Shown piece after piece: positions 51,176 through 61,335 of a stretch of 64,000 nt of DNA. Under the pieces are notes generated by a model. It was not told where the DNA came from. It did no database searches and saw nothing but the letters and a program-made list of their open reading frames with translations. Origin of the DNA: Cruorifilaria tuberocauda (Eukaryota > Nematoda > Chromadorea > Rhabditida > Onchocercidae); the NCBI GenBank assembly GCA_013365365.1, contig JABVXU010000229.1:22371-86370 (forward strand). The letters run 5' to 3'. Every line of letters begins with the position of its first letter. The first letter of the stretch is position 1. The position numbers were made by a program, and so were the translations under genes.

Positions 51176-54100
51176 ATGATAATAATAATAGTAATGAATA
51201 ATAATAATTAATGATAATAATAATAATGATAATAGTAATTAATAATAATAATATCAAGTTCCAAATTTAACACCGATAATTTTAGAGGAGAAAAAAATCG
51301 AAATCAACGCGGAAATTATTATTTGCTTGTTTGATCTTCATTTATTTTCTCCTTTTGCTTCTTTTTATTTAACTAAAAATTTAAAAATTACCGTTTTTTA
51401 AACATTCGAATGGTATAGTATATTGCCCAATGAAGTCATCATCGATAAAATCATCATCGAGTACCAAAAACCTAATCAGTGCCATTTCTGGTACGGTAAT
51501 TTCAAATTGGAATGATTCATCGAATGATGGATTATCACCTGAAATATTTTCTGTGTTTTACACTAATTTAAAAAGTTAATTAAGACGAATATTTAAAAGT
51601 TACAGGTCAGCAGAGGATATTCTAGTATCTGCTCATAATTCCTATGAAATTTTCATTTTTTCTTTAAGGAAAATATATACTTTCATAGAAGTATTACTTC
51701 CAATTTCAATTCGTATAACTATTACTTTCAGTTTAATAAATATCCAAAATTAACTTACTAAATAAGTATTTACAAACTTTTATAGTTTTAAAAATTACTG
51801 CAAGAATATTTGATATATCATATTAATTCAGTTTACCACCATTCTTTACAGTTCTTGTCCTTTCTTCGGTGCAATCAGTTGGACATCCAAATATTTCCAC
51901 TACCACATATGGATCTGTAGAATTACCTTTAGCCGTTGATCCACGTGGTCGAGGTAGCTGTTGGCCGGATAAAATTCGTAAATATAAAATCTGAAAATTT
52001 TTAAATATATGAAAAAGAAAGGTAGCAACTAAATTTGATATAATTCTAGCATTCTTATTGTTTCATTACCTTTATTACTCTATTACTTTTATTTCATTAC
52101 TTTACCACATTTTTTATTTCAGTATAACATAAGTACATTTTATATTTCAGTATAACATAAGTCATATTGCATTAGTTATATTAAATTGAGGATTTCAATA
52201 AAGGAAATAAATTGTAAAATTAATTTATGAAAGAATTCTTCCTTCTACATTCATATTATCTTTGAATTCATACTTACTTCATACTTGTACTTTATAATTG
52301 TACTCATACTTACTTTATACTTACTTTATACTTGTTTATACTTTAACTTTATACTTGAAACTTTTAAAGTAAATATAAAAAGTAAAAGTAAAAGGAAAAT
52401 ACAATCTTCAGATTATTTCAAAAATATTAAAAGAAACTTGTGGTGGAATCGGTAACACATCACCAGGTGTATATAATTCTTCACGCATTATAGCTGGCTT
52501 GAGAACATAGCCACATCCACCATTTTCCGAAAATTTCCCCTGCTAAAATAACTATTTATTCTATTAGCTAATTATTTGTCTATTAATTATTTGCATAGTA
52601 TTTTACATATTGTCCATTACTATTATCATTGATTATTGTTATTGTCTATTTGTTGTAGCAAAAATTTGATTTTCTAATAGATTACAACAAACCTGTATAT
52701 CCATCATTAATCCTGATGTTTCATAATTTAATGCAACCATTTGAATGCCATAATTCCAGTATTCTTGTGGATTCATATTTGATGAATTATTACTATGAAA
52801 ATTAATTAATTAATTAACACATAATTGAATTCAAATGAATATAATAATAAAGCATAAAAGAAAGCAGAATAAAAAAACTATTTTCTGCAACAAATTTTTG
52901 TAAAAATAAATAGCGCTAATTTAATTTACTAATTTAATTTTTAGATATATTTGTTAGTGCTACTATATGGTCAAATTTTAAAGTATTATAGATTAATAAC
53001 TTAGATTGAATTAGTAAGTTTGCTAAATTCACCAATAATCAGTTCATTTTGCAAGGTACTCTCCACAGCGCCTTTCCTCTTAAAGCTTCAAATTTGCTAC
53101 TATTATAATTTTGATCAAAGAAAAATGAAGCTAACTAACCTAAATCTCATTAAATTGAAAGAATAACCCTAATATTGTATGTTACGGTATGAAAATATAA
53201 TCCTACCGCGATGCGCTCGGTGCTATAAGCATCAAATAATCTTTGGCAGTTTGAGCTAATTCTGATGGAAAATTCTGTATCATTTTCAAACATTCAAATT
53301 CGGATGATAACAGCAGGTGGCAATTTTTGTTTACTGTAATCCAATATTATTTGTCATCTTAATTTAATGAAAAGAAAAGAGAAAAATATGAAGCATCAAA
53401 AAAAAATAGAAAGAAAACGAAAGCATATATAATAGACATTTTTTTTTAAAAGAAGCGAACATCGCTAACAATATCAAACAATAATGATGAACAAGTCTTA
53501 CGTTCTGAACGCTTACTGTAATCTACCGTAGCTAAGCACACTGTAACTTGCTACAGTATTTTATATTTCAATTTCTAAAATCTTACATATATTATTGCTA
53601 CTGTGTGAGATTTCTTTGAATGTCACTGGAATTGCCCATGGACACATTAAATCTGATAATTTACGGCAAATAAGCATTCGTTTAGGACTTTTTGGCGATA
53701 ATTCAGTCACTTCGTTGGATTGTTCCAAAGCACTTTCATTTTCTATCAATACTTCACCGATATCTTCTTCGGTATCTTCAAGTCGCTTACCCTAAAAATA
53801 ATCATTGAGTGCTTACTATAATCTACCGTAGCTAAGCATATTAGATAGTGATAAGAAATTATATAAAGATTTTTTTTGCTTTTCTTCATCATTATACAAT
53901 AATTTTTCTAACCATTCAAACAAAATGAAAATTCAAAAATTTTGTAACTGTCAAATAATTGTAATCTATAGTTGAGAGAAATCTATAGTTTGACTAAATT
54001 ATGATTATCATATGTTTATTCCTGATTTTCGTAATTTTTTAAAAACAAAAATAACAAAGTAAGAATATTAAACTTAAGATTCCAAAGAAACATGTATTAC

Positions 54101-57100
54101 AAGTTTACCTATTATACAAGTTTCCCAAATTTCGCATACGTTTTTTTCATTTATTTTTTTCTTAAATTCCAATTTCATTCATTCTTTGCTTAAATTTCAA
54201 TCTCTTAAATTTCACTTAAATCTTTTTAAAATTAAAATTTTAAAGTTTTTGAATAAAATTTCAACAAAATATAATTGGTACAACATACAACAAGAATAAT
54301 CTTCATTTGGAAATCTTTAGGTGTTGGCCGTTGTTGTGTCCAATCAGTGGTATCATTTTTTGGCTGATATAATTTATCACCAAATATATCACAGAGCATA
54401 TCAACAAGTATCACCTGCCAGTCAACATTCAAATGTATTTCTAATCGTATGAATAATGGATACCTGCAAAAATGCTTCATTAATTTATCTTTTACCTGTA
54501 ATCAAGTTTTACATTCATGATGCATAAAATATGATAATTGATACATGAGAAAATTCCATGCATCGTTGATCATATTCAAATTAATTGTTGAATTTGCTAA
54601 ATGCCCCATAAGTTAAAATTTTTGAAATATTTTATTTATTGTGAACACGGAAATTATTACCTTGACCTTTGAAAAGCCATTTCGTTGATAATTTCCAAGG
54701 CATCTGATAAGGTTAACTGAGAGGAACCAAAACGATTATGAATCATTAGTTGGTTTTCACAAGTTTCAGCCTTTGGTTCCCGGACATCTACTAAAAATAA
54801 TATAAAATATTTTCATGAGAATGAGAAGTTCCCATCAATTTATTTGTCATTCATTTTATCACTTGTAGAAATTGTAAAACAATAGAATTAATTAAATTTA
54901 TTAATGCATGGAAGCGATTGTGACGAGAATTTTGTATTCATCCTATTAAATTTCTTATCCTTATCAAATATCTTATCAAATTACCATGAATTAAATAATC
55001 AAATAATCAATAATTGAAATAATAATCATGATAAATAGAAGTGATGCATGAAGAAAAATTTTCTACAACAGTTATATTATTTATATATCGTTCTTTCCTA
55101 TCTGTTTTTTAAAGTGATAACTTAAACTGATTATCATTAAAGTTATTTTATATTTTAAATATTTTTCAATAATTCATTTTTGAAGAAGCAGATATTTTGG
55201 TTGTTAATTAGAATAATTTTAGCACTAAATTGTGAAATTTAAAAATTTATAGTATTTAATTAATTAAAGTGCAACGAAACAAATACAATGATATATTGCA
55301 AATATAATTAATCAAAATTTGATATTGATAAATTTGTAATAGTAAAAGGAACCTTCGATAAATCGACAATTACGATGAAGTGCATTGATATAACTTTGAC
55401 AGCTTAAAGGCTCTGTTTTAAGTTGATCTTGAACTGATAAGGGAGTAAGTAATGTTGCAATGAAGTAATTGCTAAATGGTTGATTCATTTTTTGGCATAC
55501 TTTTCGATGATTGCTATCAAATACAAAATTTTCATCACTGTGAAGATAATTAGTAAAACCTGTAAATAAAAAAAACAAATAAAGACCAATGTTGCAACAT
55601 TTAGAATACTGCCAAGGATGATTGAAGCAAAACTTTATCATTTAATTTTAAATTTCTTCAAAGTAATGTAAAAATTCGAAATCGCTAGTTATCAATAAAT
55701 ACTTCAGTTAACCTGATTATCAATAAATTAGGTATAATTTCTCTGTTTATCAATAAATACTTCAGTTAACCTGATTATCAACAAATTAGGCATAATTTCT
55801 CTGTTTATCAATAAATACTTCAGTTAACCTGATTATCAACAAATTAGGCATAATTTCTCTGTTTATCAATAAACTGATTATCAATAAATTAGGTTAACCT
55901 AATTATCAACAAATTAGGTATAATTTCTCTGTTTATCAATAAATACTTAATTACTTCGTTATTATTATTCTTCACTTTCGTTATAATGAAGGATTCTTTT
56001 CTAATTATAGATTAATTATAGACAAAATAATGAAAAGAGACTTTTATTTAAAATTTTTTCGACATTTTCTAAATTTTGAAATGATCTGATCATGAGTGAT
56101 AGGTAATTAATTAATTAATTAATTACCATCAACAGTCATATGACTTAATTCCCGTGCTTCCTTGCATGGCTCATATTGTTCGATAATTGTTTTACAAAAT
56201 TCCATTGTTATTCCTATCAACTGAAAAAAAAACACGATTCCCAACTTTAAATTAAAATTTTAAATTATTCGGTAATTATTTAAATTTTAAACTGTTAGGA
56301 AATTAATCACTGCTCAATCAATGCGCTATATACTTTATACCAAAGATTGCTAACTAGAAAGTAATTAAAGTTATGTTGTTGCTGCAATTAATGTGAACAT
56401 TAGTAGATCTGTTTTGAATGATGCGTACGCTTAATTACGAAATGATATTGCATAAAATGTTACGCACGCTTAATTACGGAATTACATTGCGTAAAGTAAA
56501 ACCACTTTAAGTTTGAAACAGAAGATAAGTATGTTAATTGAACAATTGTTAAACATACCAACATTATCAATAAATTAGTCATACAAATTACAAAAGAGAA
56601 GAAATTCGATTATTTGATGTGTAGTGTAGGAAATGATTTATACTAAATTAATTAAGTAATTAAAATTGGATTAATTAAAATAATAATCATTGAAGTAAGA
56701 AACATCGAAGTTGTTATAAAAAATAATAAATAAATTAATTAATTAATTAATTAACAAATAAATAAACTTTGATATTCAATGAAAAATAAGGGAATAAAAA
56801 TGAAGAGTAAATGACAACCCCTTGTTCTGTTTCAAGGAATACTTGAAGATCTTTGCAACTTAAATAATCCTTATTGGCATACTGAACCATCAAGAAATAT
56901 ATTTCAGATCTTGTTGCAACACTCTGTAAATAAGAGGTTGATAATGTTGTTATTAGCATTACACAAACAATTACTACTAGTTCACAAGTTATTGTTATCG
57001 TAAATAACAAAATATTATTTCAAATTGGAAATTCAGTTCCGGTCATTCTTTTCTCAATCTACATTAAAACTAAACTAAATTTTGATTTTTGAAAGTTTTT

Positions 57101-60100
57101 TTTTTGAATTTTTGAAAATTCTGAAAATTTTTGCAAACCAAATTTTGATTAATTTAAGTGATTGAATAAAAATTAACAATCCTTTTTTAATATTTACTTC
57201 TAAAACAAATAATTGCAATAGAAAGTAGTAGGAGAATAGAATTCCTGAAACGCCGAAATTATAAATTCGTAAGAACGGAAAGATAGAATTGGAAGACAAT
57301 TAAAAAAAATAATAAATTCTGCAAGTAACCTTATAAATTTCAACAAATTGTGAACGTGTAATTTTTCCGCGTTGTGATTCATTCGGATTTAATATACTTG
57401 CTTCCTGTTAACAGAAATTACATTAGTAAACAACAAGTTTTATTTATCATGATAAGCTGAAATAGAGCTCACCTTAACCTCATGCTCAACTCGATTAAGC
57501 AATAATCGTGGATTAAGTTCCTTGATTAGTTGTACCGTTTCTTTTTCCGTTAAGCAACCGCTTTTTTCGGTATCCGCTTCATCAAATACTAATCCTAACC
57601 ACCTGAAGTTTTTAATTAAAAAATAAATTAATAATTTACATTCATTAAGTTTTCTATCATTTTGTTTTAGAAGAAATCCTGAAACGCTTTGTAATGTTTT
57701 ACCTTTCACGAAGCGTTGCAAGTGGTTGCGAACCTGATGGAAATGATTCGCAATTACCTGAAAATTAAAGAAAGGATAGTAAATTACTAGCTTATAACTG
57801 CTATATGATGGTCTTACAGTGATAAATAGTGATAGTGAGAAATATTTTGATGATTGGATAGAGATATAATCATAATCATAATAGTTCACAATGATTTTTT
57901 AATATGCAATATTTCTTTTTAATTTTTCTTCAACCACTAAGTTTTTCGATTTCCAAAGCTAATTAAACATGACAAAGAAATGATATAAAAGTGATATAAA
58001 GTGCATTTCTAGAAACGAATTTAAATTTAATATTTTGAATAAAAAAACCAAAACTTTTTGCATTTCAAATTTTTTAATCCCTAAAGTTTAATCAGAAAAT
58101 TATTATTATCATGATAATCTATAAAAAATAATCACTTCACCCATAATGTTGATAATATCACCTACATTTATAACGTTATTTATCGTAATCTGACGTAACA
58201 TACCTGAATGATTAGAAATAAGTGACATCAATCCGGTTGTCCAAATTTTAGCAATTTCCGGAGTTTTAGCAATTAAATCTAAGCATTCATATTTGTCACC
58301 ATGAATTATCGAAAAAGCACATTCTTCCTGAGAGCAAGAAAATTTCAATTAGCAGTTTTCCTCTTTACTATTTTAAAATAGTAAAACATAAAAAGAATTT
58401 TTTGATCAATTTGCAAGCAATCAATAAAAGATACATGAATTTTTGCCAAAATTGATCAATTAATAAAAAAAAATCATGATTATTATAGTTATTTTAATTT
58501 TAGAAAATTAATTTTACCATCTAAATATTTAAAACTTCAACAATTTTCAAAAACAAGCTAAAAAACTTTTATTGACAAAATAAGGTTAAGTATGATAAGT
58601 AACGCAACATAAGTTGAAGGAAAAAAATGATTTATATTGTTTCCAATTAAAGTTGACGTTAGTAAATTTATTATTGCTCTTTTGTTTTTAATTTAAAATT
58701 TTCAAAATTAACATTAAAATGGCTAATATTGAAATAATACAGTAATACAATTTACATATTAATAATAATTATTATTATTATGATAATATCCCATATAGGC
58801 GATAATCTATACTGATATAATATGTGATATTATTATTGCTATTTTATTATCATAATTACTGTTGTTTTATATTTCATTCTTTATTAGTTCTATTATTAAA
58901 TTATAATTATAATTACTATTATTATATATCGTATCGTTCTGTTGCATACGGTAGAACAAATTATCGTACCCAACCTGCAAATCATTCGTGTGATTTTCTA
59001 CTGCACGGTGTAATTCGGTTTTTCTTCCAATACGTACTTCTTTAATGCTTTCAATAGCTACTGAAATTAAGCTCTTATAATCAAGATTATCATAGAAACT
59101 TGAAAATGAATGATTTAGATCAATGATTATTCATGCATCATTATTGAGCATGAAAGATTTTCTACTTAATTATCATTCTTCATTCACTGATAAATTGTTA
59201 ATTTCGAATTTCAACACTGTTCCAAATGCATAACTGATTATCAGTAATCAGTAATTAATTTAACGATTCAAAACAACTAAATTATTTAAAACATAACTAA
59301 TAACAGTGAATCATAATTAACCATTCAATATATAATGTGTATAATGTATAACTTAGCTAACAGTAAATCATTAAACCGTTTAACTTATCATTCACAAATA
59401 ATTGTTAGTTTCGAATTTCAGCACTATTCAATATCTATAGCTGATTATTAGTATTTTTAATTTAGTGATTTAAAACGATTGAGCAATTAAAAACATAACT
59501 TAGCTGATAACAATAAATCATTAAGTATATAACATACAACTTAACTGACTCTAAATCATTAAATTCATTAACTTATCATTCTTCATTAACAGATAATTGT
59601 CAGTTTCGAATTTAATCAATCTTTAATCTAACAATTCAAAACAATTGAGCAATTAAACGCATAACTTAGCTAATAACAGTAAATCATCAAATGTATAAGA
59701 TATAACTTAGCTAACTTTTAACTTAACATTTTATTTATTAATCAGAAAAGAGAGGAAAGAAAAAATGAAAAACTTTTAGCTTTGTGAGGTTTTTTATTTG
59801 TCGGTGTCCAATGTATATGCGATAAGTTAGAATCTAAGACAAACGTCCGACGAAACTGTCGAATATTTGTTCGTAATTTAATGAATTCTGTAGCATTTTG
59901 CATCATTCGTATACAATCTGATACTGTAATTTCACTTAACTTTTTTTTTCTTTATTTTTAATTAATTTTTAAATAACAAAATTTTGAATAGAATTATCGA
60001 TTTAACTAGAATTTAGTTAATTTTTAATAGAATTAATAGTTAAGCTGATTGAAGAATACTGTATTGCAAACCGAATTTATTTGAATATTTTGAAAAAATA

Positions 60101-61335
60101 TTTATTGTGATTATTTTGCGGTAGCAAAAATTAGATAGCAATGCAATTTAGTAATATAAGTGATTACTATTTCGGTTAACTTATCAGGAATAGCTATTAA
60201 GTTAACAAAATAAAAAATGAAATGTAGTTAAATGATTTATTTTTAGTCTCAAATGTCTGCTCGATTTAGATAAAACTTTTTGAACGTTACTTCTTGATTA
60301 GCAAACTAACTGTTTTACTTTGGTTGATTAGCTAACTGTTTTTTTGGTTAATTAAATTTTTTAAAAGTAAAAAAATTAAATTTTATCTCTTACCATCGCA
60401 TATTTTTTCATGTTTTTGCGTACGAAAGCTAACAAACTTAGCATTCGATGAGCGATTTTGATTTCCACGTTTCACCAGCGAACTTCTTAATGGCGATGAT
60501 TTACTAAAAATTGAAAATGAAAAATATTGGAAATTGAAATTCTATGAAATTCATAATAAAGAAGAAACAAATGTTTAGCGTTGAAAAAAAAAGTTTATTT
60601 GTTTTTTGATGAAATTTCTTTATTTTAATTAATTGGTTAATTGCTTAATTGCTTAATGCATAACTCTTTCACTCACTAATTGTTGTGAAATTTAATTTAA
60701 TACCTTTAATTTAATTGTAAAATTTAGCTAATTCTTAAAAAAAATGTTTTTAACTGATTGAAGACTTTTATCAGTGATAAGTTTTCTTATCACTTGAATG
60801 CTTATGAATGCTAAAAATAGATTATTCAATACCTCAGCTCTTTTTCTCTCCATAAAATTTAATTAATTTAACCTTAAAATTTAGCTAATTACCTAAAAAA
60901 TTTTCTTAAATAATTAAAGTTTATTGTTAGTGATTACTTAAATCAATAATTTGAGTGATAATTTTGAATGATTTTATTTTAATTGCAAAAATCTCAGAAT
61001 TCATGACGACTTTTTTAAAATAATTCACTGCAAATTTTCTGCGTCATGAAATTTTTTTAAGCACGTCATAAAACGTCTTTCATACGTCAGAGAATTTCAA
61101 ATATGCAATTAATCTTTTTTAGCTATTCCAGCAAGCAGACAAATTGATTCTTCTTGTGATTTTTTTTCTTTCACATTTTTTCTTTAAGTTTACTTCTTCA
61201 AGTAAAATGAGTGCAATGTTCAATCATGCTTTAAAAGCATTCTTAATTAAAAATTTTCAACCTTGAAAAACGTGGCGATGATTCTGAATCACTGATCCGT
61301 CGATCGGTAGAACTTGAGCAATGTTCTGCTTCCAT
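44465..61335 (-). CDS. pll-1: Phospholipase C-like protein (PLCL/PRIP), catalytically inactive
   Basis: Complete 26-exon gene, 1073 aa, similar in length to vertebrate PLCL1. PRIP proteins bind inositol phosphates, PP1 and PP2A and GABA-A receptor partners rather than cleaving PIP2. Exons from 61335: 61335-61262, 60503-60394, 59923-59774, 59060-58975, 58327-58204, 57757-57703, 57602-57473, 57404-57330, 56923-56819, 56220-56127, 55559-55353, 54790-54667, 54463-54289, 53791-53587, 53333-53207, 52792-52693, 52542-52438, 51990-51837, 51538-51392, 50243-50146, 47690-47532, 47381-47285, 46766-46675, 45862-45740, 45342-45154, 44581-44465; all phases close. Order: PP1-docking-like KFVSF (47-51); PH domain; EF-hands ([16 protein letters not shown]); X domain; acidic linker ([11 protein letters not shown]); Y domain ([20 protein letters not shown]); C2 (about 683-800); PLCL-specific C-terminus ([19 protein letters not shown]). 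At the catalytic His-Asn position the sequence has Leu-Thr (372-373). Confidence 0.95.
51098..51252. repeat. (AAT)n microsatellite in a pll-1 intron
   Basis: A long run of AAT trinucleotides, broken by a few GAT, AGT and AATT interruptions, lies between pll-1 exons 19 and 20. The poly-Ile/Leu open frame on the minus strand is an artefact of the repeat. The flanks from about 50880 are also AAT-rich. Confidence 0.9.
52110..52345. repeat. Short tandem duplications in a pll-1 intron
   Basis: ATTTCAGTATAACATAAGT is present twice, near 52117 and 52144. A little further on, TACTTACTT and ACTTTATACTTG words repeat through 52262-52345. All lie between pll-1 exons 17 and 18; on the plus strand the first unit looks like a 3' splice site, but the gene runs on the other strand. 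Confidence 0.5.
53512..53541 (+). repeat. Direct repeat flanking pll-1 exon 14, copy 1
   Basis: The core CTTACTGTAATCTACCGTAG, continuing into CTAAGCA, recurs with two substitutions at about 53811-53840. The two copies lie on either side of the 205-bp exon 53587-53791. Confidence 0.75.
53811..53840 (+). repeat. Direct repeat flanking pll-1 exon 14, copy 2
   Basis: CTTACTATAATCTACCGTAG followed by CTAAGCA matches the copy about 300 bp to the left, across exon 14. The similarity is confined to roughly 28 bp. Confidence 0.75.
55691..55945. repeat. 58-bp minisatellite, about four copies
   Basis: Unit starts ATCAATAAATACTTCAGTTA. Three near-identical 58-bp copies start at 55691, 55749 and 55807. 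A rearranged fourth copy runs to about 55945. The array lies in the intron between pll-1 exons 10 and 11. The high identity of copies 2 and 3 points to recent expansion. Confidence 0.92.
59165..59735. repeat. Degenerate tandem repeat, period about 195 bp
   Basis: The marker TTTCGAATTT, together with upstream TTATCATTC and downstream AACTTAGCTAA...AGTAAATCATTAA blocks, recurs near 59210, 59406 and 59600. This gives about three diverged copies of a 195-bp unit in the intron between pll-1 exons 3 and 4. Confidence 0.75.

Noticed and set aside
51036..51257. 73-codon poly-Ile/Leu open frame
   Set aside because: It is a direct product of the AAT microsatellite in a pll-1 intron.
44465..61335. Reading this gene as an active PLC-delta or PLC-beta
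   Set aside because: The C-terminal segment, the domain set, the X-domain substitutions and the PP1-docking-like motif all fit PLCL/PRIP instead. There is no long PLC-beta tail, SH2/SH3 or RasGEF region.
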